Shown piece after piece: positions 24,880 through 36,142 of a stretch of 64,000 bases of DNA. The stretch spans positions 19,086,097 to 19,150,096 of the forward strand of contig NC_049905.1 in NCBI RefSeq assembly GCF_001411555.2. The letters are read 5' to 3'. How positions within the stretch are numbered: the first letter of the stretch is position 1; every line of letters begins with the position of its first letter. A model generated the notes under the pieces. That model was not told where the DNA came from. It saw nothing but the letters and a program-made list of their open reading frames with translations, and searched no databases. This DNA is from Juglans regia. Taxonomy: Eukaryota > Streptophyta > Magnoliopsida > Fagales > Juglandaceae. A program made the position numbers and the translations under genes.

Positions 24880-25787
24880 CTTAACTAAGTAGTAAGTTCA
24901 TTGCAAGGTCTCAATAATGTCATTATCTTTTCTCATCACTAAAGTCCAAAGACGCTTCACTAAAGGATTTCATTCCAATAACCACAAGGTAGATTTCCAA
25001 CAAGCCATAACAGAAAGTTTCAAGGAATTGTTAAATCTTGCAGCATTAGATGTTAGCCAGAGCTCCAAGAATGAGAAATCAATGAGTCTACATCAAAGAG
25101 ACTTGAGAAGTGATGCCAGACAGCTCCTGAAACAGAACATTGATACAAGCGATGAGCATCAGATTCAATATCCCCAACATACAACACATTTGCAGCATTA
25201 ATTTAGATGTCATTTGAACTCCACACCTTTAAACATTAGAATCCCCAACAAGCCACAACTTCCAGATAAAGTAGTGAGGCCATAATAGCTACCAAGTCGA
25301 TGAAGAAGTAAAAATGCCATTTGAGTTATGCTTGCAAACCCCGAGTATATGATCTTAATAGGAGTTTTGAAAACTTGATCAGAAATCAATGCTTGATCCC
25401 CAAATTCTACAAGCACTTTCTTGTAATCTTCTTTTTCAAAAAACATGCAAAACGTAAAATGGCACATCTAAAAAGCATTTGCATGTTGGAGTCATATACG
25501 TTTAAAACAAATTCATAGAATAAGAGGAATAATAATTTGCATATCTCATAGAACATCAAAATTAAGTGGCAAGAAAATAAAGAGTTCCATAAAAGAGTTG
25601 AGTGGAGGGGAAGCAAAAAGTGTAAGTACGTAATGAGTAGTCAATAGTAACAAACTCATAATACGACAAAGATTATTACTTTACTAGAAAAGTAATAACA
25701 AAAGATGAAGAGGAATCTCAACAAAAACAAAACTTCATTGTTACAAGCCACATCAACCTATACTAACCAAACAATAAATATCACAAA
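24880..25787. other. 3' flank of copy C with a LINE relic
   Basis: This matches the flanks of copies B and D ('aaggaattgttaaatc', 'gagcatcagattcaatatcc', 'gagtagtcaatagtaacaaa'). The LINE relic lies at about 24990-25270. The flank is broken at 25787 by the gag-only retroelement and resumes at 29926. Confidence 0.65.
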
Positions 25788-26208
25788 TGATGGGTTTGCT
25801 CCTTTGTGAATCCCACATCGGTGGGAGAAAAAAGAGAAGGAGGCCCCATGGCCTATAAAAGGGAGGCTTAGCCTCTTAGTTAGGTACACCAAATCATAAG
25901 CTTATTTAGTAACTTGTGACTCTAGTAAAATTCCTCTTTTAATTTTTCTTGTAAAAAGGAAAGAGGTGAGAGTTAAAGTTTTACTAGTGGGGAAGCTTTG
26001 TGGGTGTCATTTGGAGTGAGGAGAAAAATTGTGTGATTGTAATAATTTTTCACATAGTATATTTTCTTCTCTGGGTCTGGTGATTTTTTCTCCTATTTTG
26101 GGAGTTTCCACGTAAATTCTTGTGTTGTTATTATTTCTCTGTTTTTCTTCATATTTCACCAAAGGGTGGATCCTAGGGGGTGAATTTAGGAGGTCTAAAT
26201 TCCCAACA
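25788..26208 (+). repeat. LTR 1 of the gag-only element
   Basis: It begins TGATGGGTTTGC and ends CCCAACA. A TATA box (CTATAAAAG, about 25853-25861) is visible. It differs from LTR 3 by two substitutions that I could count. Confidence 0.9.
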
Positions 26209-26210
26209 AG

Positions 26211-26223
26211 TGGTATCAGAGCC
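26211..26223 (+). promoter_or_regulatory. Primer-binding site, unit 1
   Basis: TGGTATCAGAGCC, complementary to the 3' end of initiator tRNA-Met, two bases after LTR 1. Confidence 0.9.
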
Positions 26224-26436
26224 ACTAGGTTCTTTTTGGTGGGTGGAGCTTTGGTGTGGTAGTGTGGATACGTACAGTCTAAGGAGGTTCTATCTAGGAG
26301 ATTGGTATTTAAGTGGTCCAGTGTGACCCTCCAATCTTTCCTGGGAACCTTGAAGTTCTGTCTAGAAAAGAATAATCTTTTCTGGGAACTTACTTAGTGA
26401 GTACCATTCATTTCTACGGTAAAATTCATCGAGGCA

Positions 26437-27291
26437 ATGTCAGGAAGTAAGGTTTCAAATTCTATCAGATATAAGGTGGAGAAATTTGATGGGAGAATCA
26501 ATTTTGGCTTGTGGCAAGTTCAAGTCAAGGATGTTTTGATTCAATCAGGATTACACAAGGCATTGAAGGGCAGACCAACCCCTGAAGTTAGCAGTGATAC
26601 TAGCGTGACTGATGAAACAAAGAGCAGATCTGTAATGAGCGATGAAGATTGGGAATATCTGGATTTGAGAGCAGCAAGTGCGATACGTCTGTGCTTGGCC
26701 AAGAATGTTCTTGCAAATATACATGGAATATCTACGGTAAAGGAACTCTGGGAAAAGCTAGAAGAGTTGTATCAGACAAAGGGCGTCTCAAATCGGGTGT
26801 ACCTAAAGGAGCAGTTTCATACACTGCATATGAGTGAAGGTACGACTATTTCAGATCATTTAAGTGTTCTCAATGGTATTGTCTCTGAGCTAGAATCTAT
26901 TGGAGTTAAAATTGATGATGAGGATCAAGCCTTGAGGCTCATCTGGTCTCTTCCATCTTCCTATGAGCATATGAAGCCTATTTTGATACATGGGAAGGAG
27001 AAAATAATTTTTTCAGAGGTTACCAGTAAACTCTTTTCTGAAGAGAGAAGACTAGGTGGTGGAAGAAATGGTCCACCTGTGAACTTAGCAGTGGTAGTAG
27101 CTGGTAATGGGAAGAAGAAGAACTCCATGAAGATGAAAGTAGTTTGCTGGGGGTGTGGACAATCTGGGCACGTCAAGAAAAATTGTCCAAGAGGTGGAGC
27201 AGGTTCGGCAAGTGGCTCCAAGTCAGTAAATGGAGATACTGATAATGAAACTAACGTTGTGTCCCTCTCCATGGAAGACGATGTCTGTTAA
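26437..27291 (+). CDS. Copia-type Gag, unit 1
   Basis: A complete 284-aa ORF. The N-terminal two thirds is a UBN2-type copia Gag domain, starting around VEKFDGRINFGLWQ, with a leucine-rich helical region (LWEKLEELYQTK). A single zinc knuckle, C-X2-C-X4-H-X4-C (CWGCGQSGHVKKNC), lies near residue 235-250, and the C-terminus is short and acidic. It would form the capsid of the retroelement particle in the cytoplasm. The next 355 bases to LTR 2 are non-coding, where a full copia element would carry PR-INT-RT-RH. Identity to the second unit suggests a recent origin. It is probably expressed from the LTR TATA box. Confidence 0.88.
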   Translation: MSGSKVSNSIRYKVEKFDGRINFGLWQVQVKDVLIQSGLHKALKGRPTPEVSSDTSVTDETKSRSVMSDEDWEYLDLRAASAIRLCLAKNVLANIHGISTVKELWEKLEELYQTKGVSNRVYLKEQFHTLHMSEGTTISDHLSVLNGIVSELESIGVKIDDEDQALRLIWSLPSSYEHMKPILIHGKEKIIFSEVTSKLFSEERRLGGGRNGPPVNLAVVVAGNGKKKNSMKMKVVCWGCGQSGHVKKNCPRGGAGSASGSKSVNGDTDNETNVVSLSMEDDVC

Positions 27292-27646
27292 AGGGACATG
27301 TACATCCTCATGGCATGCCATTAATTCCCAAAGTTGTCATGATAGAGGATGTGTTAATGTTAGCTGGTCCACAAATTTGCACACAAGCATTGGTTTGGCA
27401 TTAATGTAGGGTGTGTGGTGGAAATTTATGTCGATGGCTGATGAACTTCCAGAAAAGCCAAACGTGGAAGTTGCACCATAATTTTTCAGCAAGGTTATTT
27501 TCGACATGTGCCGAAATTGAAATGCTTGGAATTGGTTTATTCTGAGTGGGTATGCTTTTATGGTGGAGCATGATAGCAGAAGCTATGAAGATCTTCATTG
27601 CGGTGGAGCGTGGCTGTGGGATCAGCCAAAGTCGCAAGGTGGAGAT

Positions 27647-28066
27647 TGATGGGTTTGCTCCTTTGTGAATCCCACATCGGTGGGAGAAAAAAGAGAAGGA
27701 GGCCCCATGGCCTATAAAAGGGAGGCTTAGCCTCTTAGTTAGGTACACCAAATCATAAGCTTATTTAGTAACTTGTGACTCTAGTAAAATTCCTCTTTTA
27801 ATTTTTCTTGTAAAAAGGAAAGAGGTGAGAGTTAAAGTTTTACTAGTGGGAAGCTTTGTGGGTGTCATTTGGAGTGAGGAGAAAAATTGTGTGATTGTAA
27901 TAATTTTTCACATAGTGTATTTTCTTCTCTGGGTCTGGTGGTTTTTTCTCCTATTTTGGGAGTTTCCACGTAAATTCTTGTGTTGTTATTATTTCTCTGT
28001 TTTTCTTCATATTTCACCAAAGGGTGGATCCTAGGGGGTGAATTTAGGAGGTCTAAATTCCCAACA
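27647..28066 (+). repeat. LTR 2 (shared middle LTR)
   Basis: It serves as the 3' LTR of unit 1 and the 5' LTR of unit 2. It lacks one G relative to LTRs 1 and 3 (agtgggaag against agtggggaag). A purine-rich tract (about 27634-27646) precedes it. Confidence 0.88.
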
Positions 28067-28068
28067 AG

Positions 28069-28081
28069 TGGTATCAGAGCC
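28069..28081 (+). promoter_or_regulatory. Primer-binding site, unit 2
   Basis: TGGTATCAGAGCC after LTR 2, the same as in unit 1. Confidence 0.9.
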
Positions 28082-28294
28082 ACTAGGTTCTTTTTGGTGG
28101 GTGGAGCTTTGGTGTGGTAGTGTGGATACGTACAGTCTAAGGAGGTTCTATCTAGGAGATTGGTATTTAAGTGGTCCAGTGTGACCCTCCAATCTTTCCT
28201 GGGAACCTTGAAGTTCTGTCTAGAAAAGAATAATCTTTTCTGGGAACTTACTTAGTGAGTACCATTCATTTCTACGGTAAAATTCATCGAGGCA

Positions 28295-29149
28295 ATGTCA
28301 GGAAGTAAGGTTTCAAATTCTATCAGATATAAGGTGGAGAAATTTGATGGGAGAATCAATTTTGGCTTGTGGCAAGTTCAAGTCAAGGATGTTTTGATTC
28401 AATCAGGATTACACAAGGCATTGAAGGGCAGACCAACCCCTGAAGTTAGCAGTGATACTAGCGTGACTGATGAAACAAAGAGCAGATCTGTAATGAGCGA
28501 TGAAGATTGGGAATATCTGGATTTGAGAGCAGCAAGTGCGATACGTCTGTGCTTGGCCAAGAATGTTCTTGCAAATATACATGGAATATCTACGGTAAAG
28601 GAACTCTGGGAAAAGCTAGAAGAGTTGTATCAGACAAAGGGCGTCTCAAATCGGGTGTACCTAAAGGAGCAGTTTCATACACTGCATATGAGTGAAGGTA
28701 CGACTATTTCAGATCATTTAAGTGTTCTCAATGGTATTGTCTCTGAGCTAGAATCTATTGGAGTTAAAATTGATGATGAGGATCAAGCCTTGAGGCTCAT
28801 CTGGTCTCTTCCATCTTCCTATGAGCATATGAAGCCTATTTTGATACATGGGAAGGAGAAAATAATTTTTTCAGAGGTTACCAGTAAACTCTTTTCTGAA
28901 GAGAGAAGACTAGGTGGTGGAAGAAATGGTCCACCTGTGAACTTAGCAGTGGTAGTAGCTGGTAATGGGAAGAAGAAGAACTCCATGAAGATGAAAGTAG
29001 TTTGCTGGGGGTGTGGACAATCTGGGCACGTCAAGAAAAATTGTCCAAGAGGTGGAGCAGGTTCGGCAAGTGGCTCCAAGTCAGTAAATGGAGATACTGA
29101 TAATGAAACTAACGTTGTGTCCCTCTCCATGGAAGACGATGTCTGTTAA
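28295..29149 (+). CDS. Copia-type Gag, unit 2
   Basis: This 284-aa ORF has the same translation as the ORF at 26437-27291, with the Gag domain and the zinc knuckle CWGCGQSGHVKKNC. It is followed by the same roughly 355-base non-coding stretch and then LTR 3. The only internal difference between units that I noticed is one base in the non-coding tail (aaatttgcac against aaatttacac). It has no pol partner, so mobilisation would depend on another copia element. Confidence 0.88.
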   Translation: MSGSKVSNSIRYKVEKFDGRINFGLWQVQVKDVLIQSGLHKALKGRPTPEVSSDTSVTDETKSRSVMSDEDWEYLDLRAASAIRLCLAKNVLANIHGISTVKELWEKLEELYQTKGVSNRVYLKEQFHTLHMSEGTTISDHLSVLNGIVSELESIGVKIDDEDQALRLIWSLPSSYEHMKPILIHGKEKIIFSEVTSKLFSEERRLGGGRNGPPVNLAVVVAGNGKKKNSMKMKVVCWGCGQSGHVKKNCPRGGAGSASGSKSVNGDTDNETNVVSLSMEDDVC

Positions 29150-29504
29150 AGGGACATGTACATCCTCATGGCATGCCATTAATTCCCAAAGTTGTCATGA
29201 TAGAGGATGTGTTAATGTTAGCTGGTCCACAAATTTACACACAAGCATTGGTTTGGCATTAATGTAGGGTGTGTGGTGGAAATTTATGTCGATGGCTGAT
29301 GAACTTCCAGAAAAGCCAAACGTGGAAGTTGCACCATAATTTTTCAGCAAGGTTATTTTCGACATGTGCCGAAATTGAAATGCTTGGAATTGGTTTATTC
29401 TGAGTGGGTATGCTTTTATGGTGGAGCATGATAGCAGAAGCTATGAAGATCTTCATTGCGGTGGAGCGTGGCTGTGGGATCAGCCAAAGTCGCAAGGTGG
29501 AGAT

Positions 29505-29925
29505 TGATGGGTTTGCTCCTTTGTGAATCCCACATCGGTGGGAGAAAAAAGAGAAGGAGGCCCCATGGCCTATAAAAGGGAGGCTTAGCCTCTTAGTTAG
29601 GTACACCAAATCATAAGCTTATTTAGTAACTTGTGACTCTAGTAAAATTCCTCTTTTAATTTTTCTTGTAAAAAGGAAAGAGGTGAGAGTTAAAGTTTTA
29701 CTAGTGGGGAAGCTTTGTGGGTGTCATTTGGAGTGAGGAGAAAAATTGTGTGATTGTAATAATTTTTCACATAGTGTATTTTCTTCTCTGGGTCTGGTGG
29801 TTTTTTCTCCTATTTTGGGAGTTTCCACGTAAATTCTTGTGTTGTTATTATTTCTCTGTTTTTCTTCATATTTCACCAAAGGGTGGATCCTAGGGGGTGA
29901 ATTTAGGAGGTCTAAATTCCCAACA
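29505..29925 (+). repeat. LTR 3 of the gag-only element
   Basis: It ends CCCAACA and is followed directly by the ACAAA duplication and the 3' flank of copy C. Confidence 0.9.
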
Positions 29926-29981
29926 ACAAAGACACCAATACTAGCTACGTCTAATATTATGGTCCATTTATTCTTCAATTG

Positions 29982-30319
29982 TGTTAAGTGTGAAATAAAG
30001 TCTAACGAAATTAACTGTAAGTTGAATACGTGGCGTTTTGATATTAAGTAGTTGAGTGTTAATAAAACGGTGTGTTGAGAGAAGTGAGTTACGGTTATAA
30101 ATAGCAGTAGTTAAACGGGGCGTTTTGTAAAGGCAGTGTAGGCTGTCTATAAAAGGGAGGGAAATCAATTGGAGGGGAATCAGTTAGTTGCGTATGAAAG
30201 CTGTTGTAAGGAGGTTAGAGAACCCTCGAAGTTCTCTGTGCAATATGATCTCAAGGTGTTCTTGAGTTTTCATTCATTTCTATTGTATTTTTCCTCATCA
30301 TCATAACTGCTACGTTACA
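29982..30319 (+). repeat. 5' LTR of the gypsy element
   Basis: It starts TGTTAAGTGTG and ends GTTACA. A TATAAAAG box is at 30148-30155. Confidence 0.9.
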
Positions 30320-30322
30320 AGT

Positions 30323-30332
30323 TGGTATCAGA
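30323..30332 (+). promoter_or_regulatory. Primer-binding site
   Basis: TGGTATCAGA, matching the initiator tRNA-Met complement, just after the 5' LTR. Complementarity degrades after the tenth base. Confidence 0.8.
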
Positions 30333-30354
30333 TTGGCGATCCTCTCATTTTACA

Positions 30355-33300
30355 ATGGCTGAAGGCACTCGAGCTGCGTCGTTGAAGCTGCAGCTACAAG
30401 AAGAGAGTCAACGTGATCGTGAAGCGGTTCAGAAGCAATTGGATGATCATCATCAAGCGATACATGGTTTGGCTCAAAGGTTAGATTAATTACTGACATG
30501 TTGAAAGGTTTTGTGGAGGGACAGAATGTTGTTCATTCTGGAGAGATTTCTCAAGGCCCTAGAAATGGCCAAGGAGAAGAGAGACCTTTTAATTTTCGGG
30601 GGATAAGCCTAGACTTTCTTCACTTTGATGGCACCAACCCTGCGGGGTGGATCTTTAAGGCCACTCAGTATTTTGATTACCATCAGACTCCTTTTAATCA
30701 AAAGTTGCTATTGGCATCTTATTATATGGAGGCTGAGGCCTTAGTTTGGTACCAAGATGCAATGGAGAGTGGATTGTTTTGCAGTTGGGACTCTTTCCTT
30801 AAAGCCTTACAAGTAAGGTTTGGTCCAACTGCATATGATGATCCAATGGAAGCCTTAACAAGACTTAAACAGACTTCAACTATTGCTGTGTATAAAGCAC
30901 AGTTTGAAGCCCTCTCGAATAGGTTAAAAGGCTTACATGAGAAACATAAATTGAGTTGTTTCTTAAGTGGATTGAGGGATGATATTTGATTACCTATTAG
31001 AATGTTCAATCCTATGAATCTCAATGCAGCCTTTGGTTTGGCCAAGATTCAAGAAGAGTATCTTCTGTCTTCTAAGAAGCCTTGGAGGAGTTATAGTCTG
31101 AGTAAAGATAGTCTTGAAGTTTCTGTGGAGTCTAGTAGAATATAGAAAATTACAGGTCCAGTGAGAAGAATTTCATCTGCAACGACGGATGAGAAAAGAA
31201 AGAAAGGCCTTTGTTACCATTGTGAGGAGAAATGGAATCCTGCACACATGTGCAAGAATCCTATGGTCTATTTACTTCAATCAGAGGAACATGAAATGCA
31301 GGAAGAGGAAGTTGTGGAAGAAGTGTTACATATCGAGGAAGAGGTTCCTCAGCAAGAAAATTTAGAAATCTCTATTCATGCAATTTCAGGGGATTTGAAT
31401 AATAATTTCATGAGATTGCTTGGTAGAGTGGCTTCTTGTCCTGTAGAGATCTTAGTGGATTCAGGAAGTACTCACAACTTCCTGGATCCCTCAGTGGTGC
31501 AAGCTGCTAAGATAACAATTAAGAATGATATTAGTCTACAAGTTAAGGTGGCTAATAGTGATAAACTTCTGAGTATGGGCAGCTGTGAAAAAGTGTTGAC
31601 CATACAAGGGTCAAGATTTACAATTCCTTTTCATGTTTTGGCCTTGGGAGGTTGTGATATTGTTTTAGGTGTCCAATGGTTAAAGACATTGGGCCCTATT
31701 AATTGGGACTTCACTGAGATGATAATGTCTTTTGAGTGGGCTTTCAAGAAAGTGGTTCTGCATGGATTAAGATCTGAGAAGGTCATTGTACAGCCAGCTG
31801 TGAAGTGTCTAAAGTCTTCCATGGTTAGAAAGCAAGGTTGGTTTTTACAGATTATAGCAGTTGATCAGAAACAAGAAGAATTGGTCCTTAATCAGCAGCT
31901 AGCACAGGTACTGGAGGATTTTAAAGCTGTGTTTGATGAGCCAGTTGGGTTGCCCCCTAGAAGGTCTTTTGATCACAAGATAATGTTGGAAGATGGTACC
32001 CCTCCCGTGTCAGTAAGGCCTTATAGGTACCCTCACTATCAAAAAACAGAAATCGAAAAGATAGTGCATAATCTGTTGGAAACTGGGGTTGCATGACCCA
32101 GCCAAAGTCCCTTTTCTTCTCCTGTCTTATTGGTTAAGAAATCAGATGGCTCTTGGAGAATGTGTGTAGATTATAGAGCCTTAAACAAAGCCACTATCAA
32201 GGACAAATTTCCTATCCCAGTCATTGTTGAGCTTTTAGATGAACTATTTGGAGCTAAAATGTTCTCGAAGCTTGATTTAAGATCTGGTTACCACCAGATT
32301 CGAATGAGGGAACAAGACATTGAAAAAACTGCATTTAGGACCCATGAGGGTCATTATGAATTTTTGGTGATGCCTTTTGGCCTTACCAATGCTCCAGCAA
32401 CATTTCAAGGGTTGATAAATCAAATATTCAAACCATTTCTTAGAAGATTTGTGTTAGTCTTCTTTGATGACATATTGGTTTACAACAGCAGTATTGAAGA
32501 TCATGTGAAGCACCTTAGCTCTGTCTTAGAGGTACTAAAGCGTAATGAATTATTTTCTAAAATGTCTAAGTGCAGGTTTGGCGTGAAGCAAATTGATTAC
32601 TTGGGACATATCATTTCTAAAGCTGGTGTGAAGGCTGATCCAGCTAAAATTTCTGCTATGAGTGATTGGCCAGTTCCTAAAGGGTTAAAGTCTTTAAGGG
32701 GATTTTTAGGCCTAACTGGCTATTACAGAAAATTCATTAGGCATTATGGGAGCATAGCAGCTCCTTTAACTCAGTTGTTGAAGAAGGGATCATTCCAATG
32801 GACTGAGGAAGCAACAAGAAGTTTTTTGGAATTGAAGGCTGCTGTGATTGAACCACCTGTCATTGCCTTACCTGCTTTTTCAAAGGTATTCACCATTGAA
32901 TGTGATGCCTCGCATTTGGGATTAGGAGCAGTATTGATGCAAGAAGGGCACCCTATTGCTTTTTATAGCAAAGCTCTTAAAGGCAGGGCCTTGTTGTTAT
33001 CAACATATGAGAAGGAATTCTTAACATTGGTATCTGCTGTTGTGAAATGGAGGTCTTATCTTTTGGGTCAGTCTTTCAAAATTAAGACTGACCAGCAAGC
33101 CTTAAAATTTCTCTTGGAGCAAAAGGTTGGCACTAAATCTCAACAAAAGTGGCTTTCTAAATTGTTGGGTTACAATTTTACAGTGGATTACAAAAAAGGG
33201 AAAGATAATAAAGTTGCTGATGCCCTTTCCAGAAAAAGTGAGGAAGATTTTGCTACCTTGGCTATAATATCATTCCCAACACCACTTTGGTTTGATGAGT

Positions 33301-34720
33301 TAAGGCAAAGCTATACCTTTTCACAGAAAATTGGTGAGATTTGTAGCCAACTGCAGCAAGGGATTGGGGAGCATAAGAATTATTCTTTGCAGAATGGCTT
33401 GTTACTCAGGAAAGGCAGATTAGTGGTTGCACCTGAGTCACCTTTTAAGGTGAAAATTTTGCATTTCATACATGATAATCCCCAAGCGGGCCACGTGGGG
33501 TATCACAAGACTTTGCACAGAGCTAAACAAGATTTTTATTGGGAAGGCATGAGAAATGATGTAAAAAAATTGGTGAGGGAATGCCAAGTCTGCCAGGTCA
33601 GTAAGCATGAGACCATACCTTCTCCTGGGTTGTTGCAACCCTTACCTATACCAAATTCTCCATGGTTTGACATCTCCATGGATTTCATTGAGGGCCTTCC
33701 TATGTCAAAAGGGGTAACTGTGATTTTCAATGTGGTGGATAGATTGACTAAATTTGGTCATTTCTTTTCACTTTCTCATCCTTATACAGCAAGCAAAGTG
33801 GCTGAAGTTTTTTTTTCGGGTGTCTTCAAGTTGCATGGTATGCCAAGATCTATAGTCTCGGACAGAGACCCAATTTTTCCAAGCTCTTTTTGGAAAGAGT
33901 TGTTTAAGCGGCAAAGTACTAGTTTGAACTTTAGTTCAACTTATCATCCACAATCCGATGGGCAAACTAAAGTTTTAAACAAGTGTTTGGAATCTTATCT
34001 TAGATGTTATACCTGTGACAAGCCTAAGGAATGGAGTTTGTGGCTTCCTTTAGCTGAGTGGTGTTATAACACTACATGTCATTCATCTATTGGCATGACA
34101 CCCTTTGAAGCTTTATATGGGTATCCTCCACCCAAGTTGGTTACATATGTTCCTGGAATTACTTCCAATGCAGCAGTTGATCAACAGCTCAAGTCAAGAG
34201 AACAGGTCTTAGCACTATTGCACACCAATTTACAGAAGGCTCAACAGAGAATGAAGCTTTATGCAGATAAGAAGAGATCTGACAGGCAGTTTCAAGTGGA
34301 TGATTGGGTGTATTTGAGACTTCAGCCTTATAGGCAGAAGTCAGTTGCTCTCAGGCACAATTTGAAGTTAGCTCCAAAGTTTTATGGACCATTCAAAGTT
34401 GTACAAAAGATTGGTACCGTAGCTTATAGATTAGAATTACCATCAACTTCAAAAATTCACCCAGTTTTTCATGTTTCTTGCCTAAAGAAGAAACTGGGTC
34501 AGCAGATTAAGGCTTTGCCAACACTTCCACCTGTGGATTCGCAAGGACAGATTCAGCCAGAGCCTGAAACTATTTTGCAAAGGAGAATGAAACAACAAGG
34601 CCATCATGCTGTTACTGAAGTGTTAGTCAAATGGATTGGAGCAAGTGCAGAAGACAGCACCTAGGAATCCTTATGGAAACTCAGGCAAACCTATCCTCAT
34701 TTGGTAGGCACTTTACTCTA
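30355..34720 (+). pseudogene. Gag-Pol polyprotein of the gypsy element, several stops
   Basis: Translation from the ATG at 30355 hits a TAA at 30487 and needs a frame change to continue. In-frame stops follow at 30987 (TGA), 31143 (TAG), 32094 (TGA) and 34662 (TAG). Visible domains are a retrotransposon Gag (30500-31100), a zinc knuckle starting CYHCEEKW (about 31210), an aspartic protease with DSGST (about 31456), RT with [12 protein letters not shown] (about 32447), RNase H, a zinc-binding integrase with the DD-E core, and a chromodomain-like end (VLVKWIGA, about 34620). The pol ORF from 32130 to 34664 is otherwise open (844 aa). It could not make a working polyprotein without readthrough, but decay is limited. 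Confidence 0.85.
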
Positions 34721-34832
34721 GAACCAGAGGCTGTGCTGCTGGCCTTGTGGTCAAGGGTCTTATGGGGGAAGGCATTCCAGAATGGAGAAAAGGATTGTAG
34801 CCTTGTGGCAAGGCTTTCTAAGGAGGGAAGAT

Positions 34833-35170
34833 TGTTAAGTGTGAAATAAAGTCTAACGGAATTAACTGTAAGTTGAATACGGGGCGTTTTGATATTAAGT
34901 AGTTGAGTGTTAATAAAACGGTGTGTTGAGGGAAGTGAGTTACGGTTATAAATAGCAGTAGTTAAACGGGGCGTTTTGTAAAGGCGGTGTAGGCTGTCTA
35001 TAAAAGGGAGGGAAATCAATTGGAGGGGAATCAGTTAGTTGCGTATGAAAGCTGTTGTAAGGAGGTTAGAGAACCCTCGAAGTTTTCTGTGCAATAAGAT
35101 CTCAAGGTGTTCTTGAGTTTTCATTCATTTCTATTGTATTTTTCCTCATCATCATAACTGTTACGTTACA
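34833..35170 (+). repeat. 3' LTR of the gypsy element
   Basis: It has the same length as the 5' LTR. A TATAAAAG box is at 34999-35006. It is preceded by the polypurine tract AGGAGGGAAGA. Confidence 0.9.
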
Positions 35171-35925
35171 GATTGCCTCTATTTATTCCACTTTGAAGAA
35201 AGTTTTTTCTGATTAACATCACTCACATTCATCCGCTTTTCTGGCTGTTCAACATAACAGGCAACTCCAATAAGGAAAATCAAAACCAATTAAGTTGAAC
35301 TCCTAGTAGCCCAAAAGTGTTGATATTATTAACTTCAAGGTTAAGGTCAATTTTGTATTTCTAGGCTCTTTGAAGTTGCATTTAGGCAAGTGCATCTCAG
35401 GAATTCCCCCCATATAGTTGATTGTTCCCTTCAACTAAAGCTGAACTTAAATTATTCAAATGCCATCTGTTGGCATTGTCCCCTCAAAAATGTTGTATGA
35501 TATATTTAAAAAGTGGAAGGACTTCATATCCACAAGAAGGTCAGGGATTTCTCTCGATAAACTGTTTTGAGAAAGATTTAATTCTTGTACTCCTCTCAAA
35601 GAACCAAAACTTGGAAGAAGTTTCCCCCTATGGATAGAATCTCCAGCTTAATGCAACTGCCAAGAGTACTTGGAATCGCACCAAATAACATGTTTTCTGC
35701 GATATATAATTGACCTACTAGATTCTTAAGATTTCCAACTTCCATGGGAAGAGGACCCGTAAGAAGATTTCGGGACAAATCTAGGCCAATTGATAAAGAA
35801 GAGAGACCAAAGATATGTGGTAAGTATGAAACCATTGAAATTGTTACGAGAAAGTTTGAGTACGATCAAAAATTTGCAATTCCCTAGATTTGTTGGGATC
35901 CTTCCGCCAAGGTTATCCCTAGACT
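35171..35925 (-). pseudogene. LRR receptor-like kinase copy C, truncated
   Basis: The segment at 35171-35290 matches the end of exon 2 (with an internal deletion of about 16 bases). It then jumps directly to the transmembrane/C-cap region, so most of the kinase domain and the intron are gone. LRR-coding sequence continues to about 35920 ([15 protein letters not shown]-type repeats) with several frameshifts and stops, and stops abruptly at an LRR. Its 3' flank is separated from it by two retrotransposons (25788-29925 and 29982-35170). It is non-functional. Confidence 0.85.
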
Positions 35926-36142
35926 TTGCGTATTTTGCGTGCTTTAATAAATTCCTCTTTTGATGTACAGAAAAAACCATGTATTGAGAGAAGTTGCTAG
36001 CTCTGATCTGGAAGAGGTATTTGAAGTGTGGCCAAGAAAAAAGAAAAAGATTGCCAAGTTAACTTTTCAATTTAGAATGGATGGGGAGTTGGAAACAAAT
36101 ATATACTCTCTTTCATAGTTATTTTGGAACCAATGATATCTT
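35926..36142. other. Flank shared with 13310-13540
   Basis: The blocks 'gatgtacaga', 'accatgtattgagag' and 'ggaagaggtatttgaagtgt' match the segment left of copy B. It continues at 39115 beyond the LINE. Confidence 0.6.

Larger units (their letters stand above)
25788..29925 (+). mobile_element. Tandem gag-only LTR element: LTR-gag-LTR-gag-LTR
   Basis: Three near-identical LTRs of about 421 bp bracket two identical gag units. The period is 1858-1859 bp. The outer ends are flanked by the 5-bp duplication ACAAA (25783-25787 and 29926-29930), so the whole array behaves as one insertion. No protease, integrase, reverse transcriptase or RNase H is present. This is the architecture described for TR-GAG non-autonomous elements of copia origin, here as a dimer sharing its middle LTR. 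It inserted in the 3' flank of copy C. Confidence 0.88.
29982..35170 (+). mobile_element. Ty3/gypsy chromovirus-type retrotransposon (Reina-like), decayed
   Basis: The element is 5189 bp with 338-bp LTRs, an initiator-Met PBS and a purine-rich PPT (about 34821-34832). It is flanked by AATTG (29977-29981) and GATTG (35171-35175), an imperfect 5-bp TSD. I counted 7 differences between the LTRs (about 2%), so the insertion is fairly young. The domain order gag, protease, RT, RNase H, integrase and a C-terminal chromodomain-like segment is that of chromoviruses. Small size and short LTRs suggest the Reina lineage. It sits in exon 2 of receptor-kinase copy C. Confidence 0.87.

Noticed and set aside
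26961..27272. A 103-aa ORF antisense to gag (and its twin at 28819-29130)
   Set aside because: It is a shadow of the Gag frame; its only pattern is the complement of the Gag codons.
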